The position numbers and the translations under genes are program-made. From Clostridia bacterium (GTDB lineage Bacteria; Bacillota; Clostridia; Oscillospirales; Acutalibacteraceae), in NCBI GenBank assembly GCA_017550625.1, contig JAFZOL010000025.1:97679-161678 (forward strand): a DNA stretch of 64,000 nt, written 5' to 3'. Below are positions 11,881 through 20,543 of this stretch, piece after piece (positions within the stretch are counted from its first letter, which is position 1; each line of letters starts with the position of its first letter). The notes beneath the pieces are model-generated. The model was not told where the DNA came from and made no database searches. It saw only the letters and a program-made list of their open reading frames with translations.

Positions 11881-11907
11881 CCCTCCGCGCTTAGTTTGCG
11901 CGGAGGG
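11881..11907 (-). promoter_or_regulatory. Hairpin sequestering the SpoIIQ-like gene's ribosome-binding site
   Basis: On the - strand a perfect 10-bp G+C-rich stem (11898-11907 with 11881-11890) closes a 7-base loop. The GGAGGG Shine-Dalgarno, seven bases before the ATG, lies entirely in the 3' arm. In read-through mRNA from the DUF362 gene, the site would be occluded. Read on the + strand the same hairpin is followed by six T residues, so an antisense terminator is an alternative role. Confidence 0.6.
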
Positions 11908-11939
11908 ACGTTTTTTATACGCGGATCATTTTCGCTAAG

Positions 11940-12821
11940 TCAAAGCTCGATGAGCTCGTAGTCGACGGAGCCGTACCCGATTTCGGCGGCGGCCTCGATC
12001 GTGTGCGCGCCGCGGCGGGATTCGACCCGCTCGAGAAAATGCTTTTGGCCGGGATCGTCGGTGGCTTTATAAATGAGGTCGAGACAGGCGCGGTCGACGG
12101 CGACGGGATCGGTGGAAACCAGCACGCCGACGTCGCGCATGCAGGGGTCTTCGGCCACGGCGCAGCAGTCGCAGTCGACCGAGAGGTTTTTCATCACGTT
12201 GACGAAGAGCATGTTGCCGCCGAAATAGCGGACCACGCTGCCCGCGGCCTCCGCCATGGCCTCGAGGAATTTCTCCTGCGGGGCGACGTTCTTCCACACC
12301 TCGGTCTGTTTGTCGGTGACGCCGGCGGAGTGGATGCGGCATTTGCCCGCGGTGGAGGCACAGCCGATCGAGAGCTGCTTGAGCGCGCCGCCGTAACCGC
12401 CCATGGGATGCCCCTTGAAATGGGCGAGCACAAGCATGGAATCATAGTTTTTGAGATGGCTGCCGACGAGGTTGCCGCCGAGGATCTTGCCGTTTTCGAC
12501 CGGGAGCTCGAGATCGGGGCCCTCTTCGTCCATGAGGTCCACGTCGAAATAGCGGTCCCATCCGTGATAGGCGATGAGTTCGCGGTGCAGCCCCGACTCG
12601 TTGCGCGCGCCCTTGTAGGCGGTGTTGCACTCGACGACCCGTCCGTGCACCGCCTCGACGACCGGCGCCCAGAATTCGGGACGCAGGAAATTCTGATTGC
12701 CCTTTTCGCCGGAATGGACCTTCACCGCCACCCTGCCGGGCAGCGTTTTGCCGGTTTCGTCCATCAGGCGCAGGATCGTTTCGGGGCTTATTTCTTTGGA
12801 GAACCAGACTTTTACGGGCAT
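11940..12821 (-). CDS. DUF362 domain-containing protein
   Basis: A 293-residue soluble protein with the DUF362 fold signature (KVWFSKEISPE at the start, GHPMGGYGGALKQLSIG near residue 140, and a Cys-rich CDCCAVAEDPCMRD segment near 215). Many DUF362 proteins are fused to a 4Fe-4S ferredoxin domain; this one is not and only keeps scattered cysteines. The biochemical role is unknown. The gene has its own promoter inside the downstream flank of the histidine kinase gene and may be read into the SpoIIQ-like gene, 66 bp further on. Confidence 0.8.
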   Translation of the reverse strand: MPVKVWFSKEISPETILRLMDETGKTLPGRVAVKVHSGEKGNQNFLRPEFWAPVVEAVHGRVVECNTAYKGARNESGLHRELIAYHGWDRYFDVDLMDEEGPDLELPVENGKILGGNLVGSHLKNYDSMLVLAHFKGHPMGGYGGALKQLSIGCASTAGKCRIHSAGVTDKQTEVWKNVAPQEKFLEAMAEAAGSVVRYFGGNMLFVNVMKNLSVDCDCCAVAEDPCMRDVGVLVSTDPVAVDRACLDLIYKATDDPGQKHFLERVESRRGAHTIEAAAEIGYGSVDYELIEL

Positions 12822-12855
12822 AAAAAGCGCCTCCGTTCTTGCAGATTCTATACTT

Positions 12856-12885
12856 AGTATACCACAAAAAAAGACAGCCGGTCAA
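12856..12885 (-). promoter_or_regulatory. DUF362 promoter overlapping the kinase terminator
   Basis: On the - strand TTGACC (12880-12885) and TATACT (12856-12861) are 18 bp apart. The -35 lies in the loop of the terminator hairpin of the upstream kinase gene. Confidence 0.6.
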
Positions 12886-12893
12886 GCTGTCTT
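12865..12893 (-). terminator. Terminator of the two-component operon
   Basis: An 8-bp stem (12871-12878 with 12886-12893) is followed on the - strand by a run of T residues. It ends the response regulator-histidine kinase operon 14 bases after the kinase stop. Confidence 0.8.
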
Positions 12894-12906
12894 TTGTTTT
12901 TCGGGT

Positions 12907-14112
12907 TCACCGTTTGTAGCCGATCGTGAAGCGCGTGCCCTTGTTTTTCTCGCTTCGCACGGTGATGTAGCCGTTCTGCGCCTCGATCACGGTCTTCGCG
13001 AGATTGAGGCCGATGCCGACCGAATTCGGGCCGGCGTTTTTCGCCTTGTAAAAGCGTTCGAAGACGTGCGGCAGGTCGGCGTCGTCGATCCCCTCGCCCT
13101 CGTCTTCGACCGTGAGGCGCAGATACACGCCCACGGCCTCGGCGGTGAGGCGGATGACGGAGCCCTCGGGGCTGTGCTCGGCGCAGTTTTTCACGACGTT
13201 CGAAAGCGCCTCGGTCTGCCACGACGGGTCGCCCGGGAACGGCTCGTCGAGGTCGCCGCCGAATTCGAGGGCGACGCCCCTCAGGTCGAGCAGCACGCCG
13301 AGGCGTTCGCGCACATTATCGATGAGCAAACGCGCCGTAAGCGGCTCGCGCGAGAGCGTCACGGTGCCGGATTCGAGCTTCGCGAGGCGCAGAAGCGAAT
13401 CGAGCAGGCTTTCGATCACGTCGAGCTGGCGCGAGGTCTCGTCGAGAAATTCGCGGCGCGTGTCGGCGTCGGTGGCGGGGTCGGCAAGGGCGTCCACCAT
13501 GATGACGGCGCTCGTGAGCGGCGTGCGGATCTGGTGCGAGATATCCATGAGCCACCGGGACAGCGCCTCGCTGTTTCTGCGGCTCGTATCGGCGGCCTCC
13601 CTGAGGCGGACCGTGAGGTCGTAGAGCCGGTTCGAGAGTGCGGAATAGTCGCCCTCGGCGTTTTCGGCGATTTTGAGACCGTAGTCGCCCGCAGCGACGG
13701 CGTCAAGGTAAGCCGTGAGAGATCCGGCCTCCTGTTTGCGGCGGCGCGCGTCAAATAGATACAGCGCCCCCGCGCCGAGGGCGAAGAACGCGAGCGCGCC
13801 GAGCCCGGCGATCAGCGTGCCGGTGAAGGCGTTTCGCTCCGGGGCCCCGGCGAGATCGCCTTCGGACAGGCCGTATTTCCGGAAGAAAGACTCCCCTGTT
13901 TCCGGCGGGTCGCGCAGCAGCCGCAGAAGCTCCTCTTCGGGCACGTCGGGATACCGCGCGCGCACGGCCTCGGCGACCGCCGAGAGGCGCGCCTCGTTCT
14001 CTTTGGCGTAACGGGCCCGTAACGCCGCGAAGGCGCCGCCGAACAGCAGCGCCGATATAATTGCGAGCACAGATAGCCGTATGATGAGCTTGCGGTTGAG
14101 GCGGTGTTTCAT
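12907..14112 (-). CDS. Sensor histidine kinase
   Basis: A 401-residue membrane kinase. Transmembrane helices lie at about 10-32 and 97-121, flanking a small extracytoplasmic domain of about 65 residues. A linker, then the phosphoacceptor motif DISHQIRTPLTS (His near residue 190), and a HATPase domain with N box (NVVKNCAEHS), G1 (EDEGEGI) and G2 (GIGLNLA) follow. The start is ATG 14110-14112, overlapping the response-regulator stop in an ATGA. An in-frame extension upstream exists but runs through the regulator in the wrong frame. Its location next to an FtsX-type ABC transporter suggests that it controls or senses through that transporter, as in peptide-antibiotic detoxification modules; this is inference. 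Confidence 0.93.
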   Translation of the reverse strand: MKHRLNRKLIIRLSVLAIISALLFGGAFAALRARYAKENEARLSAVAEAVRARYPDVPEEELLRLLRDPPETGESFFRKYGLSEGDLAGAPERNAFTGTLIAGLGALAFFALGAGALYLFDARRRKQEAGSLTAYLDAVAAGDYGLKIAENAEGDYSALSNRLYDLTVRLREAADTSRRNSEALSRWLMDISHQIRTPLTSAVIMVDALADPATDADTRREFLDETSRQLDVIESLLDSLLRLAKLESGTVTLSREPLTARLLIDNVRERLGVLLDLRGVALEFGGDLDEPFPGDPSWQTEALSNVVKNCAEHSPEGSVIRLTAEAVGVYLRLTVEDEGEGIDDADLPHVFERFYKAKNAGPNSVGIGLNLAKTVIEAQNGYITVRSEKNKGTRFTIGYKR

Positions 14113-14768
14113 TTCTCTATCCTGTAGCCGACGCCCTTGACGGTCTTGATGAGGTCCGCGCCGCATTTCTCGCGCAGGCGCTTGATATAGACCGAAAGCG
14201 TGTTGTCGTTGACGTAGCTGCCGCCGATATCCCAGATCCGGCGGAACAGCGTGTCGCGCTCGACGGTGCGCCCGCGGTTCTGCAGCAAAAGCAGCAGGAT
14301 GCGGTATTCGAGCGCCGAGAGATCGACCGGTTCGCCGTTTTTCGTCACGGTCATCGCCACGGCGTCGATGGTCAGGTCGCCGGAAACGAGTGTCTTTTCG
14401 CCCTTGCCGGCGCGGCGCAGCACCGTCTGCATGCGCGACATGAGTTCGCGCGGGCGGAAGGGCTTGACGATATAGTCGTCCGCGCCGAGGTCGAGGCCGC
14501 GTACCGCGTCGTCCTCGCCGTCCTTCGCCGTGAGAAAGATGACCGGCAGCTCGGGCACGTTCTCGCGGATCTCGCGCATGACGTCGAAGCCGGAGCCGTC
14601 CGGCAGCATCACGTCGAGCAGCATCAGATCGAAGGGGGCCGAGCACGCGGTTTCGAGCGCCGAGCGGCAGTCGCCGCACACGGTGACGGCGTAGCCCTGC
14701 GCCTTGAGCGTAAAGCCGAGCGACCGTGCGATCGCGGCGTTGTCTTCGACCAGAAGGACCTTCAGCAC
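14109..14768 (-). CDS. OmpR/PhoB-family response regulator
   Basis: A receiver domain (acidic pair ED near residue 8, phospho-Asp in LMLLDVMLPDG near 50, Lys in VKPFR near 100) followed by a winged helix (about 125-219, ending LREKCGADLIKTVKGVGYRI). The start is assigned to GTG 14766-14768, which has GGGGG seven bases upstream; the TTG two codons earlier is too close to that site. It is coupled by a 4-base overlap to its kinase. It has its own promoter between it and the ABC permease gene, so regulator and transporter may be transcribed separately. Confidence 0.93.
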   Translation of the reverse strand: MLKVLLVEDNAAIARSLGFTLKAQGYAVTVCGDCRSALETACSAPFDLMLLDVMLPDGSGFDVMREIRENVPELPVIFLTAKDGEDDAVRGLDLGADDYIVKPFRPRELMSRMQTVLRRAGKGEKTLVSGDLTIDAVAMTVTKNGEPVDLSALEYRILLLLLQNRGRTVERDTLFRRIWDIGGSYVNDNTLSVYIKRLREKCGADLIKTVKGVGYRIEK

Positions 14769-14800
14769 CGCCAAGCCCCCTTTCGTGTTTCTTTGTCAAT

Positions 14801-14829
14801 ACTATACCACATCTGGCGCCTGAGGTCAA
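14801..14829 (-). promoter_or_regulatory. Promoter of the two-component operon
   Basis: TTGACC (14824-14829) and TATAGT (14801-14806) are 17 bp apart on the - strand, immediately before the response-regulator gene and just after the ABC permease stop codon. Confidence 0.75.
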
Positions 14830-14833
14830 GCGG

Positions 14834-17434
14834 TCAGATGTTCTCGCGGCGGATGGTTTCGATCACGTTCTGCTTGTTGATCTTTGAAAGCGTGTAGCGC
14901 ATCGTGAGCGCCACGATCAGGAAGACGAACAGGACGCTGATGAGCACTGCGGCGAGCGGGAAGCGGTAGCGGATCGGGAACTCGTCGCGGAACAGGAACC
15001 AGAACCCGACGGAGCCGAGAAGCCCGAGCGGGACACCGATCATGAGGCTGCGGAGGCCGTAGAGCAGGCTTTCGAGCCGGATCATGCGGCGGAACTCCTT
15101 ATCCGTCATACCAACACTGCGAAGCGTGGCGAACTCGCGGCTCCTAAGCAGCATGTTCGTGGTGACGGTGTTGAAGATGTTCGTGACGCCGATCAGCGTG
15201 ATGACCGCGATGAAGCCGTAGAGGAAGATCTCGGCCACGAGGATCACGCGGCGTTCGCCGTCCGCCTCGGCGGCGATGTTGTAGCAGTTGTAGCCCGCAT
15301 ACTCTTTCTCCGTAGAAGTGACAGCGGCAAGGCTGCTCTCGGCGGCGTCGGGGTCGGACACGGAGAGGAAGCAGTGCGTCGGGCCCGGGAAGGAGGAAGC
15401 GGCTTCGCCGAGGTTCGATTCGGCGATGAACACGAACGGCGCGTCGCTGTGGTAGTCTTCGTAGCCCATCGGTTTTTTGTCGGTGTAGACGGTGGGCGTG
15501 AACGAGAACGGGAATTCCGTGCCGTCGCGGGTGTTCCCCTCGCCCGTGACGGGCGCGCCGGTGATCTTTTTCATATAATCCGCCTCGTCGACGACGACGG
15601 TTTCGGTAAGGCCGCCCTTCGCGCCGACCGATTCCAGATACGAGGCGAAATAGGCGTCGTTCACGGCGATGATGTCGATATAGAAATAGCTGTAATACGA
15701 GTCGTCAACGTCGACGCCCTCCTCCGCCGCGGCGGCGCGGGCGCTTTCATACACGTCGAGCAGGGTTTCGGAGGCGTAGTCCTCCGATGAGACGCGCACC
15801 ATGGCGGCGCGGTAGGTCGCGGTCACGTCCGCGTCGGCGGCAGCGGCAAGCCGCTGGAGCTTTTCGTCGGACGTTCCGTCGGCCGTGTCGGCGTCGGGGG
15901 CGACGATATAGACGTCGTAGGCGCGGTCGAAGCGCACGGTGAGGATGCTTGCCTTCGCCATGTTGATGAAGGCAAAAAGAGCGATGAACACGCTCACGCT
16001 CAGCACGAGGCTGACGACGGTGGTGCGGTATTTTTTACGGCTGCGCTTGAGGTTTTTGGCCGCGATCACGCCGCCGACGCCGAACAGCTTTTTGATGAGC
16101 GGACTGACCTTGAGCGAGCGGCGGCCGGTTTTGACGTCCCTGACGCCGCGCACGGCCTCAACGGGCGGGATCTTCGACGCGCGCACGGCGGGGATCAAGG
16201 CGGAAAAGAACACCGTGACGGCGGAGATGACGGCGGCGGCGACGACGACCCAGCCCGAAAGCCGGTAGGTCAGCGGGAAGCGCCCGAGCAGGTCGCCGAG
16301 GATCGCCGAGACGATCTTCAAGAGCAGGGCGATGGCGCCGACGCCCGACAGCACGCCGAGCGGGATGCCGACCAGCGAATAGAGCACGCCCTCGTAAAGC
16401 ACGCTGCGCCTTATCTGCCGCGGCGTGGCGCCGACGCCCGCGAGGATGCCGTAGAGACGGCGCTTTTCGGCCACCGAGATCGCGAAGGAATTGCGGATCA
16501 CGAACACCGAGGTGACCATGATGATGGCGATGACCACGGCGCTGACGGCGATCAGGAACTCGCGCGAGCTGCTGCTGATCGCGCCCTGGTATTCGAGAAG
16601 CTCCCAGTTGCGCACGATCACGGGCTCGGCGTGCATGTTCGACACGATCACCTCGAGGTCGTCGCGGTAATACCGCGCCTTTTCGAAGGTGAGCGCGACG
16701 TTCAGCGCGCCCGTTTGGCCGCTTTCGGGCAGATAGGTGTAGGCCGTGAAGCCGGGGGACATATAGCCCTCGAACACGGTATCGGCACGCTCCATCACGC
16801 CGACGACGGTGTAGGTCTTTTCGGTGAGGCCCTCAAGGGTCTCGGTGTGCGTCTCTTCGTCGGGGTCGTAGCGGTAGCTGCCGTCGTCTTCGATCTCGGC
16901 GCTCATCCACAGGGCGTCCTGCTGGCTGAGGAGCTCGCCGTCGTCGCGAACGCGGCTGCCGACGGACAGGTTGAGCGTATCGCCGACCTTCCACGGGACG
17001 CCGCCGACGGACCGAAGATGCGCCGGAAGAAGCAGCTCGGTATCGGTCTCGGGCAGACGGCCCTCGACGAGATGGATGGCGAAGCCGCCGCAAAGCGCGG
17101 TCCGGTCGAGCGCGCGGATGAAGAGATAGGGCTTTTCGGCGGTGACGGGATCGGGGAGAGCCGCGTAGCCGAGATCTTTGGAATAGAAATAGCTTTCGAC
17201 CTTTTCGTTTTCGGTCGCGTATTTGAGTTCGTTTTCGGGGACGTCTTCCAGCACGACGTGGAAATCGCCCACCGTGAGGATCGCGCCGTCCTGCAGGCTT
17301 CGCAGCGCCGAAAACGCGATCCCGGCGGTGCCGCAGACAAGCGCCGTTGACATCACGATCGCGAGGATCGTGGCGATCGTGCGCTTCTTGTTCTTGACGA
17401 CGTTGGCCCACGTCAGTTTGCGCATCACGTTCAT
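14834..17434 (-). CDS. FtsX/MacB-type ABC transporter permease
   Basis: A large 866-residue permease with two FtsX repeats. An N-terminal transmembrane helix (about 18-40) is followed by an external domain to about 280. A three-helix bundle lies near 285-430 with the cytoplasmic motif ARRIPP-like ASKIPPVEAVRG. A second N-terminal-type helix near 480 and a second external domain follow. The final three-helix bundle (about 745-860) contains RSREFATLRSVGMTDKEF. The protein works with the ATPase encoded 13 bp upstream. Such mechanotransmitting transporters export or remove lipopeptides, lipids or antimicrobial peptides from the membrane, or drive cell-wall hydrolases; the cargo is unknown. Confidence 0.92.
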   Translation of the reverse strand: MNVMRKLTWANVVKNKKRTIATILAIVMSTALVCGTAGIAFSALRSLQDGAILTVGDFHVVLEDVPENELKYATENEKVESYFYSKDLGYAALPDPVTAEKPYLFIRALDRTALCGGFAIHLVEGRLPETDTELLLPAHLRSVGGVPWKVGDTLNLSVGSRVRDDGELLSQQDALWMSAEIEDDGSYRYDPDEETHTETLEGLTEKTYTVVGVMERADTVFEGYMSPGFTAYTYLPESGQTGALNVALTFEKARYYRDDLEVIVSNMHAEPVIVRNWELLEYQGAISSSSREFLIAVSAVVIAIIMVTSVFVIRNSFAISVAEKRRLYGILAGVGATPRQIRRSVLYEGVLYSLVGIPLGVLSGVGAIALLLKIVSAILGDLLGRFPLTYRLSGWVVVAAAVISAVTVFFSALIPAVRASKIPPVEAVRGVRDVKTGRRSLKVSPLIKKLFGVGGVIAAKNLKRSRKKYRTTVVSLVLSVSVFIALFAFINMAKASILTVRFDRAYDVYIVAPDADTADGTSDEKLQRLAAAADADVTATYRAAMVRVSSEDYASETLLDVYESARAAAAEEGVDVDDSYYSYFYIDIIAVNDAYFASYLESVGAKGGLTETVVVDEADYMKKITGAPVTGEGNTRDGTEFPFSFTPTVYTDKKPMGYEDYHSDAPFVFIAESNLGEAASSFPGPTHCFLSVSDPDAAESSLAAVTSTEKEYAGYNCYNIAAEADGERRVILVAEIFLYGFIAVITLIGVTNIFNTVTTNMLLRSREFATLRSVGMTDKEFRRMIRLESLLYGLRSLMIGVPLGLLGSVGFWFLFRDEFPIRYRFPLAAVLISVLFVFLIVALTMRYTLSKINKQNVIETIRRENI

Positions 17435-17447
17435 AAGGCCGCCCCCT

Positions 17448-18128
17448 TTACGCGCGTTTTTCGTCGCGCACGATGCGCCCGTCTTCCACGGTGATGATCC
17501 TGCCCGCCTTCGCGGCGACGTCGGGATCGTGGGTGACGACGATCACGGTCTGCTTGTAGGTGCGGTTCGTTTCGAGCAGCAGCGCCACGATCTCTTCGCC
17601 GGCCTTCGAGTCGAGGTTGCCGGTGGGCTCGTCCGCGAGCAGGATCGCAGGGTCGGCGATCAGGGCGCGGCCGATGCTCACGCGCTGCTGCTGGCCGCCC
17701 GAAAGCTGGTTCGGCAGGTTCTTCTCGCGGTCGGAGAGGCCGAGAAGACGCATGAGATCGTTGAGGCGCTGTTCGTCCGGCTTGCGGCCGTCGAGCTCGA
17801 CGGGCAGGGCGATGTTTTCGCGCACGTTGAGCGTGGGGATCAGGTTATAGAACTGATACACGATGCCCACCTGCCTGCGGCGGAAGACGGCGAGGGCGTC
17901 GTTGTTCATCGCGAACACGTCGGTGCCGTCCACGAACACGCGGCCGGACGTGGGGCGGTCCACCCCGCCGAGCAGGTGCAATAGCGTCGATTTGCCCGAG
18001 CCGGACGCCCCGGTCACGACCACGAACTCCCCTTTTTCGACGGTGAAGCTCACGTTGTCGACGGCGCGGACCTCGCCCGCCTCGCTTTTGTAGATCTTGC
18101 AAAGGTTTTCGGTGCGTAAAATTTCCAT
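17448..18128 (-). CDS. ABC transporter ATP-binding protein, MacB/LolD type
   Basis: A 226-residue ABC ATPase with Walker [12 protein letters not shown] near residue 40, Q loop, signature [15 protein letters not shown] near 142 and Walker [13 protein letters not shown] near 163, the wording typical of LolD/MacB/FtsE ATPases. The start ATG 18126-18128 has AAGGAG at good spacing; the much longer in-frame extension upstream runs antisense through dpaAB and is not coding. The promoter region just upstream carries an 11-bp-period direct repeat that may be the response-regulator site. Confidence 0.95.
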   Translation of the reverse strand: MEILRTENLCKIYKSEAGEVRAVDNVSFTVEKGEFVVVTGASGSGKSTLLHLLGGVDRPTSGRVFVDGTDVFAMNNDALAVFRRRQVGIVYQFYNLIPTLNVRENIALPVELDGRKPDEQRLNDLMRLLGLSDREKNLPNQLSGGQQQRVSIGRALIADPAILLADEPTGNLDSKAGEEIVALLLETNRTYKQTVIVVTHDPDVAAKAGRIITVEDGRIVRDEKRA

Positions 18129-18160
18129 ACGGAACACTCCTTTTCTCACGTTTCGACCCC

Positions 18161-18193
18161 AGTATACCCCGCCAAAGTGACTCGTAAGTGACT
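18161..18193 (-). promoter_or_regulatory. ABC-transporter promoter with 11-bp-period direct repeats
   Basis: A -10 TATACT (18161-18166, - strand) lacks a good -35. In its place are two copies of AGTCACTT (as read on the - strand) at 18175-18182 and 18186-18193, one helical turn apart. This is the usual geometry for OmpR-family activator sites overlapping the -35 region. Confidence 0.55.
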
Positions 18194-18266
18194 GCGGCAA
18201 AGTTTTTTCGGATGCATGTACGCACTTTTCGGGGAACGCGGCATAGGATGGAGCGAGGTGGGCAAC

Positions 18267-19094
18267 ATGGATATCCTGCTGCTTGGCGGCGACGAAAGGA
18301 TGCTGTACGCGGGCAAGAAACTGCGTGAACAGGGTTTTACGGTCGCCGCCGCCGGCTTTGAGAACGCGGCGCTGCCGGAGGGGATAAAGCGGTATGCGCC
18401 GGACTCTCCCCCGCCGGGCGCCGTGCTGACGGGCGTGCCGCTGACGAAGGACGGGAAAACGCTGTTCGCGCCATACGCGGCGAAGGCGATCCCGCTCGAA
18501 GCGATTCCGGGATATAAGGCGGCGCGGTTGTTCGCGGCGGGCGCGATCCCCGGTATAGACGCGGTCGATTATTTCGCGGACGAAACGCTGCTGCGAAGGA
18601 ACGCCGCCCTGACCGCGGAGGGGCTTTTGGCGCTGCTGATCGCCGAAACGCCGGGGGCGCTCGCGGGCGCGAAGGTCGTCGTGACGGGCTTCGGGCGCGT
18701 GGGGCGGGCCGCCGCCGGGCTCATAAAAGCCGCCGGCGGGCTGCCGACGGCGTTCGTGAGAAGAATAGATGCGCGGGACGGGGCGTTGGAACTCGGCTTC
18801 GACGCGCGGCTGCTTGAAGAGTTTTCGGAAGCGGCGGCGGGATTTGACGCGTTGATCAATACCGTGCCCGCGCCGGTCGTCGGCGAGAAAGAGCTTGCCG
18901 CGCTGCGGCCCGACTGCGTGCTGTTCGAGGCCGCCTCGGCCCCGTTCGGGATCGACCGGGCGGCGGCGGAGAGACTGGGGCGTAAGGTCATCCCCGCGGG
19001 CGGCTTGCCCGGGAGGTTTTCGCCGAAGGCCGCGGGCGAAGCGCTGGCGGACGCCGTGTTGGCCCTGCTCGGGGGAGGTGACAGCCATGAATAA
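18267..19094 (+). CDS. dpaA: Dipicolinate synthase subunit A
   Basis: Subunit A of the enzyme that converts the lysine-pathway intermediate hydroxy-tetrahydrodipicolinate to dipicolinic acid in the sporulating mother cell. The 275-residue protein has the N-terminal DILLLGGDERMLY hallmark and a Rossmann NAD(P)-binding segment VVVTGFGRVGRA near residue 136. The DALINTVPAPVV and PDCVLFEAASAPFGID blocks are shared with SpoVFA. The start ATG 18267 has AGGTGG six bases upstream; an earlier in-frame ATG has none. It overlaps dpaB by 8 bp. A possible sigma-K-like promoter upstream is too poor to call. Confidence 0.95.
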   Translation: MDILLLGGDERMLYAGKKLREQGFTVAAAGFENAALPEGIKRYAPDSPPPGAVLTGVPLTKDGKTLFAPYAAKAIPLEAIPGYKAARLFAAGAIPGIDAVDYFADETLLRRNAALTAEGLLALLIAETPGALAGAKVVVTGFGRVGRAAAGLIKAAGGLPTAFVRRIDARDGALELGFDARLLEEFSEAAAGFDALINTVPAPVVGEKELAALRPDCVLFEAASAPFGIDRAAAERLGRKVIPAGGLPGRFSPKAAGEALADAVLALLGGGDSHE

Positions 19095-19674
19095 GCTGAA
19101 GATCGGCTTCGCGCTGACCGGGAGCTTCTGCACCTTCAGGCGTGCGATCGCCGAGATGGAAGCCCTTGCCGCCCACGGGCACGAGATCATCCCGATCATG
19201 AGCTTCAACGCGTCGGGCCTCGACACCCGGTTCGGAAAGGCCGAAGACTTCAAACGCGAGATCAGAGAGATCGCGGGCAGGGAGATCATAGACACCCTGC
19301 AGGGGGCGGAGCCCATCGGGCCGCAAAAGCTCGTGGACCTTCTGATCATCGAGCCTTGCACGGGCAATACGCTGGCAAAACTCGCCGCGGGCATCGCCGA
19401 CACGCCCGTGACGCTGGCGGCGAAGAGCCACCTGAGAAACGGCAGGCCGGTGCTGATCGCGATCTCCACGAACGACGCGCTGGCGGGCGCGGCGAAGAAC
19501 ATCGGCGCTTTGCAGACCCGCAAGCACGTGTTCTTCGTGCCCTACGCGCAGGACGCGCCCGAAGAGAAGCCGAACTCGGTGGTGGCGCGCTTTGAGATGA
19601 CGAAAGCCGCCGCGGAGGCCGCGGCGGCGGGAGTTCAATTGCAGCCTCTGCTGCTCAGCCGAGACGTGAAATGA
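19087..19674 (+). CDS. dpaB: Dipicolinate synthase subunit B
   Basis: Flavoprotein-fold partner of DpaA (SpoVFB family), 195 residues. It opens with KIGFALTGSFCTF, has LLIIEPCTGNTLAKLA near residue 95 and RPVLIAISTNDALAGAAKNI near 120, and is translated from an ATG inside the dpaA stop region. Together the pair makes the dipicolinic acid that forms the Ca-DPA store of the spore core, so this genome belongs to an endospore former. The 3' end overlaps the convergent pyridoxamine kinase gene by 20 bp. Confidence 0.95.
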   Translation: MNKLKIGFALTGSFCTFRRAIAEMEALAAHGHEIIPIMSFNASGLDTRFGKAEDFKREIREIAGREIIDTLQGAEPIGPQKLVDLLIIEPCTGNTLAKLAAGIADTPVTLAAKSHLRNGRPVLIAISTNDALAGAAKNIGALQTRKHVFFVPYAQDAPEEKPNSVVARFEMTKAAAEAAAAGVQLQPLLLSRDVK

Positions 19675-20485
19675 GATACGGCAGAACGGGCTCGAACTTG
19701 ACGCCGTACCAGTGCGAGGGATCGTCCACAGTGTTCTCGATGCACTTGAGCGTGTAGTCTGCCGCGATGGCGGCGGCGTCGTAAACGCTGTTGCCGCGCA
19801 GGTACGCGCCGACGAAGGCGGAGGCGTAAACGTCGCCTGTGCCGTGGCTGCCGCGCTCGTTTTTGCGGTGCTCGTAATACTTTTTCTCGCCGTTTTCGAG
19901 GACCATCACGCCCGTTTTGTCGGGCTTGAAGCCAACGCCCGTGAGCACGACGGTCTTCGCGCCGTTGTCAACAAGGCGCGAAAGCAGCTCGTCGATATAC
20001 GCTTCGTCGTAGGTCTCGCGGTAGGGCATGCCGGTGAGCATGCACGCCTCGGTGATGTTCGGCAGGATCACGTCCGCCGAGAACGCGAGGGTCTTCATCT
20101 CTTCGACGAACGCCTGATCGAAGCCGGGATAGAGCCTGCCGTTGTCCGCCATGGCGGGGTCGACAATGCTGACGCCCTCGGGCTTCAATAGTGTTTTGAA
20201 CATCTCTTTGACGTAGGCGATCTGCTCGGCGGAGCCGAGATAGCCGGTGTAGACAGCGTCGAATTGAATGCCTTCTTTCTGCCAATGGGCGGCGATCGCC
20301 GGGATATCCTCGGTGAGGTCGCGGAAGGTGTAGCCCTTGAAGCCCGCGGTGTGGGTGGAGAGCACGGCGGAGGGCAGGATGCAGGTCTCGAGGCCCGCAG
20401 CCGACAGGATCGGCAGCGCCACGGTGAGCGAGCACTGGCCGACGCAGGAGATATCCTGCACCGTGAGCACGCGTTTATATGACAT
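19655..20485 (-). CDS. Pyridoxamine/pyridoxal kinase (PdxY-like ribokinase fold)
   Basis: A B6-salvage kinase that phosphorylates pyridoxamine, pyridoxal or pyridoxine with ATP. The 276 residues show the PdxK/PdxY opening (VLTVQDISCVGQCSLT), the substrate segment HTAGFKGYTFRDL, DPAMADNG near residue 112, NITEACMLTG near 143 and the catalytic anion-hole motif SHGTGDVYASAF near 222. The gene diverges from a MocR/PdxR-like regulator across a 124-bp region with a 17-bp-arm palindrome, which suggests shared control by B6 status. Confidence 0.92.
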   Translation of the reverse strand: MSYKRVLTVQDISCVGQCSLTVALPILSAAGLETCILPSAVLSTHTAGFKGYTFRDLTEDIPAIAAHWQKEGIQFDAVYTGYLGSAEQIAYVKEMFKTLLKPEGVSIVDPAMADNGRLYPGFDQAFVEEMKTLAFSADVILPNITEACMLTGMPYRETYDEAYIDELLSRLVDNGAKTVVLTGVGFKPDKTGVMVLENGEKKYYEHRKNERGSHGTGDVYASAFVGAYLRGNSVYDAAAIAADYTLKCIENTVDDPSHWYGVKFEPVLPYLISRLG

Positions 20486-20514
20486 GATGATTCTTCCTTT
20501 CTGAGACCGGAGTC

Positions 20515-20543
20515 TTGACTTTTTTCACGCATTAAGATATACT
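20515..20543 (+). promoter_or_regulatory. Promoter of the MocR-family regulator gene
   Basis: TTGACT (20515-20520) and TATACT (20538-20543) are 17 bp apart. The -10 box overlaps the left arm of the palindrome at 20539-20578, as expected for an autoregulated gene. Confidence 0.75.

Noticed and set aside
11881..11917. Ordinary + strand terminator
   Set aside because: The nearest + strand gene ends 750 bp upstream with opposing genes between; kept only as an alternative role of the hairpin.
12907..14829. 640-residue frame extending the histidine kinase through the response regulator
   Set aside because: The N-terminal 239 residues are an out-of-frame reading of the regulator. The kinase has its own ATG at 14110-14112 overlapping the regulator stop.
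18224..18250. Possible sigma-K promoter for dpaA (AC, 16 bp, CATA)
   Set aside because: The spacing fits but the match is short, and the predicted start would fall inside the ribosome-binding site.
17448..19523. 691-residue extension of the ABC ATPase
   Set aside because: The extra part is antisense to dpaA and dpaB and lies upstream of a good Shine-Dalgarno and ATG at 18126-18128.
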